From assembly GCA_902486425.1 (NCBI GenBank), contig CABTOK010000003.1, positions 1 to 64,000 on the forward strand: a DNA stretch of 64,000 bases, in the 5' to 3' direction. The notes beneath the pieces were generated by a model. It saw only the letters and a program-made list of their open reading frames with translations, searched no databases and had not been told where the DNA came from. The stretch's first letter is position 1; each line of letters starts with the position of its first letter. This DNA is from UBA11475 sp902486425. Its GTDB lineage: Bacteria; Bacillota; Clostridia; Christensenellales; Borkfalkiaceae. The position numbers and the translations under genes were made by a program. This document shows, one piece after another, positions 34,598 through 43,600 of the stretch.

Positions 34598-36622
34598 ATG
34601 GAAAGGAAATTACCCGCTTATCCGATTTTTGTAAAAGATCCCAATTTTTCATTCTGGAGTACTTCGGATGTTTTGAACGAGACAGATATTACGAGTTGGT
34701 ACGGAGAAAAAAAGCCCATGTACGGGCTTTTAAGGCTTCCGGACGGTGAAGTCTGGTGCTTTATGGGCGATATTGATAATATCGACGGTAAAAACGTAAA
34801 AAAAGCGAAACAGAAAGAAGTTATCGTTTCGTCATTCGCGACTACATATATATTCGAGGCGGGATCCGTAGAACTTACCGTAAAATTCGTTTCGCCGCTT
34901 CCGCCCGACGATGTCGAAAGAATTTCGGAACCCGTATGTTATATGAGTTATTCGCTGAACAAAGATATAGAAGGGGCGGAAGTCTCTCTTTTTATAAGCC
35001 GGCGCATAGCTTACGATTCCAATCCGAAACTGCCGGTGAACGATACATGCCGCAATTACGCTTATAACGTAGGAAAGGACAGGGCGGCTTTCATCGGACT
35101 TAAGAGACAGCTTTATTTATCCAATAACGAAGACTGGGCGGGCGCAGACTGGGGTTACTGGTACGTCTGCGGCAAAGACGCCGCCGCGCTCGACTGTTAC
35201 GACTTCGAGAGATATATTCTTACCGGAAAAAAGGACTTTTCGAATGTCGATGAAGAAAAATTTATCGCCGCTTTCGAAACGGGCAAAGAAGGTTTTATAA
35301 CGCTTGCTTACGACAGTATCGTTGCGATAGATTACTTCGGTGACTTCAAAAAGACGTTGTATCTCGAAAATCACACCATAATCGACGCGATTAAGGACGT
35401 AAGGGAAAACAAAGACAAAATAGAAGCCCGCCTTGACGAAATCGACGAAAAGTTAAAGATAAAAGCCGATAAAATTTCGCCCGATTATTACGATATACTC
35501 GCAGCTTCGCTCCGTCAGAGCGTAGCCGCGCACACCGCGATAGCGGATAACGACAAAAAGGTGGTTTTCTTATCGAAAGAAAACGGCAGCAACGGCTGTA
35601 TAGGCACGCTCGACGTGAGCTATCCGAGCATGCCGCTCTACCTTATTTACAATACCGAGCTTGTAAAGGGGATGTTAAGACCTATTCTTAAATTCGCGCG
35701 CATGCCGATCTGGAAGTTCGATTTCACTCCGCACGACGTCGGAGCGTATCCTTTCTGTTGCGGCAACGTGTACGGCGCGGTCGAAACCGGAAAGTACGGT
35801 TCGATAATCAAAAACAAATGCGGCGAGCTTCAGCCTCAGTACTATCTGTTTCCCGAAAACAACGGCGAAATCGACGAAGATATGCAGATGCCCGTCGAAG
35901 AATGCGCCAATATGCTTATAATGCTTTACGCCTGCTATGCGTTTGACGGCGATATAACTCTTTATGCCGATAATGCGGATTTATGCGAAAAGTGGGTTCG
36001 GTATCTCGTAAAATACGGTCTGAAACCCGCAAATCAGCTTTGCTCTGACGACTTTGCGGGGCATTTTGCAAACAATCTTAATCTGGCGATAAAAGCCGCC
36101 GTCGGAATAGGTTGTTATGCGAAACTTTTGGAGGAGAGCGGTAGCGACGGGAAAGAATTTGAAAAAACAGCCAAAGAATTTGCGACCGAGATAGAAAATT
36201 TTTCCGAAAATCTTACGCATCTTCCGCTTACCTGGGACGGCAAAAAGGAAGGCTTCGGAATAAAGTACAACCTGCTCTTCGACAAAGTATTGGATCTTAA
36301 TCTGTTCAGCCGAAACCTAAGAGAAAAGGAAACCGATTTTTATATTGAAAAATCTCTGCCGTTCGGCATGCCGTTCTTCGATATAAAAAATTACGTAAAA
36401 AGCGACTGGGCGATTTGGACGGCGGCGCTTACGGATGATCCCGAAAAACGTAAAAAAATGATAGCGCCTATAGCGAATTTTTTGAAAAACTCTCCGAGCC
36501 GGGTTCCCTTCTGCGACTGGTATATGGGAGATACGGGCGAAAAATTATTTTCGCAGGCAAGAAGCGTGGTAGGGGGATGTTTCGCGCTTCTTCTCGGAGA
36601 CTCTCTTAAAGAAAGAAAATAA
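34598..36622 (+). CDS. DUF4965/glutaminase-like protein
   Basis: The start is ATG 34598 with AAAGGAG 7 nt upstream. The in-frame ATG at 34535 precedes the promoter and is rejected. About 674 residues, with no signal peptide. The opening PIFVKDPNFSFWSTSDVLNE plus ITSWYGEKKPMYGLLRL is the hallmark of the DUF4964/DUF5127/DUF4965/DUF1793 multi-domain proteins, often annotated as glutaminase A. The C-terminal half is helical, like a six-hairpin barrel (LKFARMPIWKFDFTPHDVGA, then CANMLIMLYACYAFDGD). Enzymatic activity is not proven for most members. It stands alone between terminators and is divergent from the deacetylase operon. Confidence 0.75.
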   Translation: MERKLPAYPIFVKDPNFSFWSTSDVLNETDITSWYGEKKPMYGLLRLPDGEVWCFMGDIDNIDGKNVKKAKQKEVIVSSFATTYIFEAGSVELTVKFVSPLPPDDVERISEPVCYMSYSLNKDIEGAEVSLFISRRIAYDSNPKLPVNDTCRNYAYNVGKDRAAFIGLKRQLYLSNNEDWAGADWGYWYVCGKDAAALDCYDFERYILTGKKDFSNVDEEKFIAAFETGKEGFITLAYDSIVAIDYFGDFKKTLYLENHTIIDAIKDVRENKDKIEARLDEIDEKLKIKADKISPDYYDILAASLRQSVAAHTAIADNDKKVVFLSKENGSNGCIGTLDVSYPSMPLYLIYNTELVKGMLRPILKFARMPIWKFDFTPHDVGAYPFCCGNVYGAVETGKYGSIIKNKCGELQPQYYLFPENNGEIDEDMQMPVEECANMLIMLYACYAFDGDITLYADNADLCEKWVRYLVKYGLKPANQLCSDDFAGHFANNLNLAIKAAVGIGCYAKLLEESGSDGKEFEKTAKEFATEIENFSENLTHLPLTWDGKKEGFGIKYNLLFDKVLDLNLFSRNLREKETDFYIEKSLPFGMPFFDIKNYVKSDWAIWTAALTDDPEKRKKMIAPIANFLKNSPSRVPFCDWYMGDTGEKLFSQARSVVGGCFALLLGDSLKERK

Positions 36623-36650
36623 CGACGATAAGATAAAAAGTATAAAAGGT

Positions 36651-36680
36651 AAAAAGACCGCTGCAAAAGCGGTCTTTTTT
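36651..36680. terminator. Bidirectional terminator
   Basis: AAAAAGACCGCT/AGCGGTCTTTTTT stem-loop between two convergent genes. Confidence 0.9.
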
Positions 36681-36692
36681 GGTGATTTAGTA

Positions 36693-36713
36693 TAATACCT
36701 GTATCGGTGAAAT
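36693..36713 (+). repeat. Dispersed intergenic motif, copy B
   Basis: TAATACCTGTATCGGTGAAA, 12 nt after a terminator. It is nearly identical to copies C (54011) and D (57592, inverted). Confidence 0.6.
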
Positions 36714-36725
36714 ACTACCGAAATT

Positions 36726-38186
36726 TTAATATTTCATTTTTATTATGTTTTTTACAAGCGGGAAGATTAAAACAACCGAAGCCAGAATCCATGCGCCGGG
36801 ATCACCGAAACACAGAGCGCAATATGATAAAAGCGAAGCCGAAGAATTTATTTCTCCGCCGTTAAAGAGAACCGGAAGAATGAGGCATATAAGAACTCTT
36901 GCTACAAGTTCCGCAATGCCCGCTCCGAGAACGTATCCCGGTTTGCATACTCCCTGAACGGCGCTTCTCACGACGATTAAAAATCCGAGTATCGAGTATA
37001 GACCGAAGTCTATATAAATGTAGGCGTTGCCGAACTTTATAGACTCCGGCGTTATTTTATCCGCACTCATAAATATGTACTGGTACGCGCCGTTTATCGA
37101 TAAAAGCAAACCCGTTACGAGACAAAAAGCCGATATTATAAGCATTATTACAAGGGACTGCAAAGTTCCTTTTTTTACGTTTTCGTAATTGCCTTTACCG
37201 TAGTTCTGCGCATTGAATCCGAGTATTGCGGAACCGAGCCCGTTAAGTAAAGCCATTAAAAAGTTTATCAGTTTGTTCGCCGCTCCGAAGCCGTTCTGTG
37301 CGGGCGCAGACGGTACCATTTCGCCGCTGACGGTAAGGTCAAACCTGACCACAACGCTCTGCATGACGATAATTCCGACAGCTAAAATGGAGAATTGGAA
37401 GCCGAGCGGAACTCCCTGTTTTAAATGATCGCCGAATTCTTTGAACGAACCCTTAAAGTCATCTTTGGTTATTCTTAAATCTTTGTATTTTATAACCGTA
37501 TACAAAAAGCTCGCGACCATGCTTATCAGCTGTGCGAGAACGGTCGCTACCGCCGCGCCTTTCGGACCGGCTTTGAAAACCGCAAGGAATATAAGATCTA
37601 ATCCGACGTTTAATACTGTCGAAAACACGAGGAATATAAGCGGCGTTACCGAGTCTCCGTACGCCCGTAAAATTCCGCATATGAGATTGTACCCCATCTG
37701 CGTGAATATGCCGATAAAAATAACGAAGCAATAATCATATGCCGCGTCGTAGACTTCTTTATTCGCAGGGGTAACGTTTATCGCGGAAAGAAGCCACGGC
37801 AGAGCAATGAGCGACAAAACGGTTAAAATTACAGATATGATAAGCGATAAAAGAAGTTGCGCCGTAAACGACCTTCTCGTACCAGCCATGTCGCACGCTC
37901 CGACGTATTTAGCCGTTATTACCGAAAACCCCGCTGTACAGCCGAATGCGAATTGCAAAAATATAAACGTAAGAGGAAACGTGTCGTTTACTCCCGCAAC
38001 CTGTTTTGCGGAAAGAACCTGTCCGCAGATAACGGCGTCGGTTAAGACGTAAATCTGCTGTAAAAGGTAAGACAGTATTATCGGAGCGCCGTATTTTAAT
38101 ATGACCTTGTAAGGTTTGCCCGTAGTAAGGTCCACGGGTTTAAGAAGATTTTTCAAAAAAGAAAATTTACCTGAAGATCCGACCAT
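36726..38186 (-). CDS. MATE-family efflux transporter
   Basis: The start is placed at 38186 (AAGAAGG upstream); an in-frame ATG at 38225 lacks a ribosome binding site. About 486 residues with twelve hydrophobic helices. MATE features are GAPIILSYLLQQIYVLTDAV at the start, the repeated half later (LKQGVPLGFQFSILAVGIIV), and GFNAQNYGKGNYENV in the second half. It would export cationic compounds by Na+ or H+ antiport. It is monocistronic and convergent with the DUF4965 gene. A decayed relative lies at 56939. Confidence 0.9.
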   Translation of the reverse strand: MVGSSGKFSFLKNLLKPVDLTTGKPYKVILKYGAPIILSYLLQQIYVLTDAVICGQVLSAKQVAGVNDTFPLTFIFLQFAFGCTAGFSVITAKYVGACDMAGTRRSFTAQLLLSLIISVILTVLSLIALPWLLSAINVTPANKEVYDAAYDYCFVIFIGIFTQMGYNLICGILRAYGDSVTPLIFLVFSTVLNVGLDLIFLAVFKAGPKGAAVATVLAQLISMVASFLYTVIKYKDLRITKDDFKGSFKEFGDHLKQGVPLGFQFSILAVGIIVMQSVVVRFDLTVSGEMVPSAPAQNGFGAANKLINFLMALLNGLGSAILGFNAQNYGKGNYENVKKGTLQSLVIMLIISAFCLVTGLLLSINGAYQYIFMSADKITPESIKFGNAYIYIDFGLYSILGFLIVVRSAVQGVCKPGYVLGAGIAELVARVLICLILPVLFNGGEINSSASLLSYCALCFGDPGAWILASVVLIFPLVKNIIKMKY

Positions 38187-38246
38187 AAAAGCCTTCTTTC
38201 GCTTCGCCTTTATGCTAAGCGGCATTTTTTATTTTTTTGCGAATTT

Positions 38247-38275
38247 AATTTAGTCTTGCGCTTAAAAAAAGTCAA
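38247..38275 (-). promoter_or_regulatory. Promoter of the MATE gene
   Basis: On the minus strand TTGACT (38275-38270), a 17-nt spacer and TAAATT (38252-38247), about 60 nt upstream of the proposed start. Confidence 0.65.
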
Positions 38276-38626
38276 GCGGTTAAACCCGTTTTTTGTATTT
38301 TTTGCTGAAAATATCGTCTGTAAAGTACATTATAAATACTTTTGCGAATAAAAACGCCGATTTTTCCGTCGCGAAAACGCATTTTAAAATCATATTTCTA
38401 ATAATGAAAAACACAATTTTGAAAATGATTAACTTTAATGTTATATAAATTTTCGATAACCCGACGGCAAAAATTTTTAATGAAATATACTTTGCGTCAA
38501 AAAAATACGATTGTAGATAACGTCAGATTTTATATAACGATTATACTGTTTTACATATGGTTGAATCCAACGAAAAACCACCTGAAAACAGGCGTTTTCC
38601 GCTGCGTGCCGCATTAAACGTAATGA
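38276..38626. other. Intergenic region without a gene
   Basis: AT-rich. The only structure I see is a small hairpin (GAAAAC/GTTTTC, about 38584-38599) just upstream of the G-tract promoter. No open frame with a ribosome binding site is present. Confidence 0.5.
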
Positions 38627-38656
38627 TTGACAACCGCTGCGGGGGGGGGGTATAAT
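38627..38656 (+). promoter_or_regulatory. Consensus promoter with a G10 tract in its spacer (probable phase-variable switch)
   Basis: TTGACA (38627-38632) and TATAAT (38651-38656) are perfect consensus boxes separated by 18 nt, of which the last ten (38641-38650) are G. Loss of one G would give the optimal 17-nt spacing; gain of one would give 19. The transcript has a leader of about 185 nt with a CTTCCC/GGGAAG hairpin (38806-38820) before the gene at 38849. Confidence 0.8.
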
Positions 38657-38848
38657 AGCCTTGATTAAAGGGGCTTATGCTGCGTTTTCGGGCGCACGCA
38701 TACGCGTGAAACATTATTAAAAGTTAATAACGGCCGGCTGTAAAAACGTGAAAATAAATTTCATATAGAGAAGGCCGGGATATAAGATATAAGTCAAGGC
38801 GTAAACTTCCCGAAGGGAAGAACAAAATATATTTTATGGAGGTTCACA

Positions 38849-41800
38849 ATGATGAACGGCAAAAAAAGATTGATCGTAATACTGTCTTTGGTTGCGACTA
38901 TAGTTGCATCGCTCTGTTTTGTTGCTTGTAAAGGAAACGGCAGCGACGACAAGAAAGAAACTTTAGTCATAAACAACAAGACCGAACTTACGGCAGAATG
39001 GGTAGAAGGCGGAGACGCCCGTACGCTCGACGTAACTCACAGAGTAAACGGCGTTATTCAGAAGAACGTTACTTATACGGTAAGTTCTTCCGATTCCGAC
39101 GTTATCGAAGTCGGCGACGACAACGTTACCCTTAATGCGGTAGGCGGTGGTACGGCTACGATCACGGTAAAGACGCAAAAGGCTTCCGACAGCGTCGAGA
39201 TAACCGTAACGCCCTCGCTTAAAGGCGTTTCGATTTCAAACAAAAACGACCTTAAAAAGGCTTGGGTATCAGGCGAAGCGGCGAGAAGCTTAACCGTTAA
39301 GTTCAATCCCGATTATTACGATACGAACAAACCCGAATACACGGTGGTATCTTCCGCTCCCGACGTTATCGAAGTCGGCTCGGACAAAACTACCTTAACC
39401 GCAAAAAAGGTCGGTACTGCTACCGTAACCGTAACCGCGGGCAGTTATTCGGACAGCGTAGAGCTTACCGTTCGTCCCGTAATGACTTCTCTTACCGTAG
39501 AGAATAAAGAAGCTCTCGGCGCAGAATGGACCGACTGGACGATAACCCGCGCTATGGAAATAACCATGCAGCCTGCGGAATACTACAATGCGGAAAATAC
39601 TCCCGTTACGGTAACTTGCGAACCCGCCGGCGTTATCGAAGCGAAAGGCACCGTACTCACGGCTAAAGCGGTAGGAACCGCAACCGTAACGGTATCAGCA
39701 GGCAACGTAAAAGACACCTTTACCGTTAACGTATTGAGAGGTGTTCCCATACTCACCATAGCCGACGCTCCGAAATTCGAAGCTACCGATGAAGGCGGCG
39801 TTATAAACGCTGTCGAGGGCGAAACTCCCGCTCTTCCGATGATAACGGCTAAATCCTGCGACGGCACTGCGCTCGAAGTAGAAACCGAATTTGCAGAAGG
39901 CATAACTTACGGCACGACGGACAGATCGTTAACCGCCGCAAAGGGCAGCTATACGATTACCGTAACGGCTACCGACAATCTCGATCCCGAATCCAAAACG
40001 GTAAAAACGATAACCTTAAACGTTTACAGAAAGGTTTTCGGCTGGAACGACGGCACGTGGGACGTAACCGATCCTTATAAAACCGACGCAGAACAGAGAG
40101 TAACGAACAGCACCGGCGGATATCAGGTAGCAAACTTCAACATGGCGGCTTCCGAATACTATTACGCCGAAGCGGAATTCAATCTTACTGCGGGTTGCGT
40201 CGTAGGTCTTTCACACATGAGAGAAGACAACAACAGAAGATGGTTCGGCTTAACCGTAAACAACTGGGGCGAATTCGACTTCAAAGCCACCGATTTCGAT
40301 ACTTCCAAGTTCTCCGGTTCGTGGGATCTTGACGAATGGAACAATTACGGGCTTATGATAGCTCACGCATATCAGTTAAGAGATCACAGAGGTCTTGCCG
40401 CTAACGAAAACACCGGCATACATAAAATCGCAACCGCGAGAGTAGGCAAGGTTATATACGCTTTCTGGAACGATCAGTACGTAGGAGCGTATAATCTCGA
40501 CTGGTACTCCGCAGATCCCACGATTCCCGGATTCTTTACCTTATCTTTCAGCAGCGGCAGCGGCTACGTAAAGGGTATCAACTACTTTGCGGGTAAAGAA
40601 GCGGTAGAAACTAAAGTAAACGCTCTTACCGAAAACGGAAAGACCGTAATTTCGCAGTACGTTCCCGATAAAGGATGGGCTGGCGACTCGAAGAACATCG
40701 ATAACAGAAACTTCACGAGAGGCGAAACGACTTCCGAAAAGGGCGTAAATTTCGACTTTACCAATGCAAGCACTCACTGGAACGGCGGTATGGTCAGCCC
40801 GTACATCTATACGGACGGCGACTTTACCTTCGAATTCGATTATAAAAAGAATTCCGGCAACGGAACCATGTGGCTCGAAATGCGTAACTATCGTTACGGC
40901 GGCGAAAAATTCTATCTCGGAGCTAATTTCGAATACAGCAACGTAAGACTTCTCGGCGGCACCGATAACACCGCTTATGCTTACGACGGCTTCGACGCTT
41001 CCGAAGGAATACACTTTGTCGTAAGAGCTAAAAAATACGATACTTACAGAGAATTTGTCCTTATCGCTCAGTCAAAGGCCAATCCGAAGCAGATAAGAGA
41101 GGTAACTCTTAAATACGGCGCGGCAGCAGACGAAGCGAACGGCGTTCTTGAATACGCAGAATGGGATAAACCCAACAACGTTCTCTGGCACAACGTAAAC
41201 GTTGCAGGCGAATACAGCAACGTTGTTTATACTCCCGAAGCAAAAGCTATCCCCGTAGCGAAAGTAAGCATCACCAACAAAACCGCGCTTACTTCCGCTC
41301 CGTGGATTTTAGGCGAAGGAAACAAGACTTTGGAACTCAGCTTCCTTCCGTCGCTCAACAACGTAAACTTACCCGAATTTACCGTAACTTCTTCCGAACC
41401 CGAAGTTATCGGAATCGGCGAAGACAAACTTACTTTAATCGCAAAATCGGCAGGCACCTCGGTAATCACCGTAACTTGCGGCGAACTCACCGATACCGTA
41501 ACGCTTACCGTTCGTCCGGCGATGACTTCTCTTACCGTAAGCAATAAAGAAGAACTTGCCGCATCGTGGCTTAAATGGGACGCCGCGAGAACCATAAACG
41601 TAACTTTCGCTCCGGCGGAATTCTGGAAACAGAACAACACCGATGTAACCGTAACTTGCTCCGATCCCGAAGCGATTACGGCAAACGGATATGTGATCAC
41701 CGCTAAAAAATTAGGAACTTTCACCGTAACGGTATCTGCTTACGGATGCGAGGACACATTCACGATTAATGTGGAAAAGAGAGATAATCCCGACATCGAT

Positions 41801-43306
41801 TTTGCCGAAACCGCAAACTTTGTTAAAGAAGAAACCGGCGGCACTATGAACGGATACGCTCTCGCCGCATTAACGCTTCCCGCAGCAACAGCTACTTCGA
41901 CCGTCGGCGAAGACATAACGGCAAATATGACCGTCGGCTTAAAAGAAACTTACGAAGGCGTAACTTTGGAGGACGGCGTTATCACCGGTCCCAAAGGAAC
42001 TTACGACGTAGTTTACACGATAGCGGAAGGCGAAAAGTCGGTAACCAAGACCATTACCGTAAATCTTTACAGAGATTTACTCGGATGGAACGACGGCGCT
42101 TTCTCTATGGAAACCGCTTTCGTAGCCGATGCCGAGCAGAAAGTAAACGTAAGTAAAAACGGTTTCCAATTAGCGCAGTTCAAAGGCGGATATTCCGAAT
42201 ACTACTATGCCGAAGTAACCTATTACGCAACTGCGGGTAACCTCGGTATCGCTAACTTTACCGAAGACAATCATACGAGAATGCTTGTGAACGCTATTCA
42301 GACGAACGGCGATCACAACTATAAACTCAGCGATTTCGATACGTCGAAGGGCTGGACGCTCGAAGAATACAACAAGAGTGGCGTATGGGTTGCTTACTCT
42401 TATAAACTCGACGCAGTAAGAGGTCTCACCGCCAATGCGGACGCAGGTATAAACAAGGTTGCTTTCTTACGTCTCGGCGATTACTTCTATACCTTCTGGA
42501 ACGACCAGTACGTAGACTCCGTAACCAATCGTTACTATGCCGGTAAGGCGACTGTTCCCGGTCTCTTCACGAGCGGTATAAGCGAAGGAGGATACGCTTC
42601 CGGTATCGAATACTTCACCGGTAAAGAAGCAACCGAAGCTAAATTCAACGCTCTCACGCATAACGGTGCGGATTTAATCGTATCTTATGCTCCCGATACA
42701 TGGGCAAGTAATTCGGTAAGCGCCGACGGTTCGTTATTCACAAGAGGCGAAACGAGCGAAGAAAAGGGTATCAACTATACATACGTCGACGGCACGAGAA
42801 AATCCGGCAACGACACTATGGTAGGCACTTATATGTACTTTGACGGCGACTTCTCGTTCAGCTGGACTTATAAAAACAACAGCACTCTGAACAACGACGG
42901 TTGCGAATCCCGTATGTGGCTCGAACTCAGAAATTATATGTACAACGAAACGAACTTCGTATTCGGTGCGGAATACAGCTCCAACACGAGAATGTTCGCA
43001 AACACTCCGAGATTTGAGGAAGGCAGCAAATGGTTCGAAAAAGGATTCGACAAGACGCACACGTTAAAGTTCACTTTAACCAGAATTCTTAAAGAATCTG
43101 CCGAAGAACTTACGATGACTATAGTCGATCTCGACGACACGAGCGTTACGTTAACGAGAACTATTACCATTGATTCCACCTACGATTCGCGCTGGAATCA
43201 GCCGGTAATTCTTCACTGGAAGAATGTTGGCGTTTCGGGAGAATATACAAACGTTATGTGGAAGAACTTCAACGGCAACGGAAACTGGGTTGAAGCCGGA
43301 GCTTAA
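38849..43306 (+). CDS. Large Ig-like (Big_2) surface lipoprotein with an internally duplicated module
   Basis: 1485 residues. The signal peptide ends in a lipobox, LCFVAC (Cys about 26). Residues about 40-290 and 790-970 are tandem bacterial Ig-like domains (endings of the type GTATITVKT and GTATVTVSAG). Each set is followed by a long beta-rich module: residues about 395-785 (starting GWNDGTWDV) and about 1077-1480 (starting GWNDGAFSM). The two share EYYYAE, FDTSKxW, FWNDQYV and FTRGET blocks, so the protein is a tandem duplication. The modules may be carbohydrate-binding concanavalin-like folds (inference). GGAGG precedes the start. Expression is from the G10 promoter. Confidence 0.8.
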   Translation: MMNGKKRLIVILSLVATIVASLCFVACKGNGSDDKKETLVINNKTELTAEWVEGGDARTLDVTHRVNGVIQKNVTYTVSSSDSDVIEVGDDNVTLNAVGGGTATITVKTQKASDSVEITVTPSLKGVSISNKNDLKKAWVSGEAARSLTVKFNPDYYDTNKPEYTVVSSAPDVIEVGSDKTTLTAKKVGTATVTVTAGSYSDSVELTVRPVMTSLTVENKEALGAEWTDWTITRAMEITMQPAEYYNAENTPVTVTCEPAGVIEAKGTVLTAKAVGTATVTVSAGNVKDTFTVNVLRGVPILTIADAPKFEATDEGGVINAVEGETPALPMITAKSCDGTALEVETEFAEGITYGTTDRSLTAAKGSYTITVTATDNLDPESKTVKTITLNVYRKVFGWNDGTWDVTDPYKTDAEQRVTNSTGGYQVANFNMAASEYYYAEAEFNLTAGCVVGLSHMREDNNRRWFGLTVNNWGEFDFKATDFDTSKFSGSWDLDEWNNYGLMIAHAYQLRDHRGLAANENTGIHKIATARVGKVIYAFWNDQYVGAYNLDWYSADPTIPGFFTLSFSSGSGYVKGINYFAGKEAVETKVNALTENGKTVISQYVPDKGWAGDSKNIDNRNFTRGETTSEKGVNFDFTNASTHWNGGMVSPYIYTDGDFTFEFDYKKNSGNGTMWLEMRNYRYGGEKFYLGANFEYSNVRLLGGTDNTAYAYDGFDASEGIHFVVRAKKYDTYREFVLIAQSKANPKQIREVTLKYGAAADEANGVLEYAEWDKPNNVLWHNVNVAGEYSNVVYTPEAKAIPVAKVSITNKTALTSAPWILGEGNKTLELSFLPSLNNVNLPEFTVTSSEPEVIGIGEDKLTLIAKSAGTSVITVTCGELTDTVTLTVRPAMTSLTVSNKEELAASWLKWDAARTINVTFAPAEFWKQNNTDVTVTCSDPEAITANGYVITAKKLGTFTVTVSAYGCEDTFTINVEKRDNPDIDFAETANFVKEETGGTMNGYALAALTLPAATATSTVGEDITANMTVGLKETYEGVTLEDGVITGPKGTYDVVYTIAEGEKSVTKTITVNLYRDLLGWNDGAFSMETAFVADAEQKVNVSKNGFQLAQFKGGYSEYYYAEVTYYATAGNLGIANFTEDNHTRMLVNAIQTNGDHNYKLSDFDTSKGWTLEEYNKSGVWVAYSYKLDAVRGLTANADAGINKVAFLRLGDYFYTFWNDQYVDSVTNRYYAGKATVPGLFTSGISEGGYASGIEYFTGKEATEAKFNALTHNGADLIVSYAPDTWASNSVSADGSLFTRGETSEEKGINYTYVDGTRKSGNDTMVGTYMYFDGDFSFSWTYKNNSTLNNDGCESRMWLELRNYMYNETNFVFGAEYSSNTRMFANTPRFEEGSKWFEKGFDKTHTLKFTLTRILKESAEELTMTIVDLDDTSVTLTRTITIDSTYDSRWNQPVILHWKNVGVSGEYTNVMWKNFNGNGNWVEAGA

Positions 43307-43371
43307 TATAAGGCAAAGCCTGTAAAAAAGACAGCAGTTAATTTTTTCATAAAACCTTTTAATGGCGGAAA

Positions 43372-43397
43372 CCGTCTCCCGCACCCGCGGGAGACGG
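43372..43397 (+). terminator. Strong hairpin after the Ig-like gene
   Basis: CCGTCTCCCGC/GCGGGAGACGG with a 4-nt loop but no immediate T-tract. It may be a terminator or an mRNA-stabilising hairpin. Between it and 43601 lie two small hairpins and no convincing promoter. Confidence 0.55.
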
Positions 43398-43600
43398 CGG
43401 AAGTCGTTAATTTTTACTCCCTATCATTAAAAAACAAACGAAAATCAAAAAAATCGCATTATCCGCCTTTAACTTTGAAGGCGAAATTACATTAAAAAGG
43501 CCTATAAAAACAAATATAAAGATATATACAAAAAAACCGAACATGAAATTAAAAGCGGAACTCCGCTTTGATATAAAAATAAAAAGCAAGGAGAAAAAAG

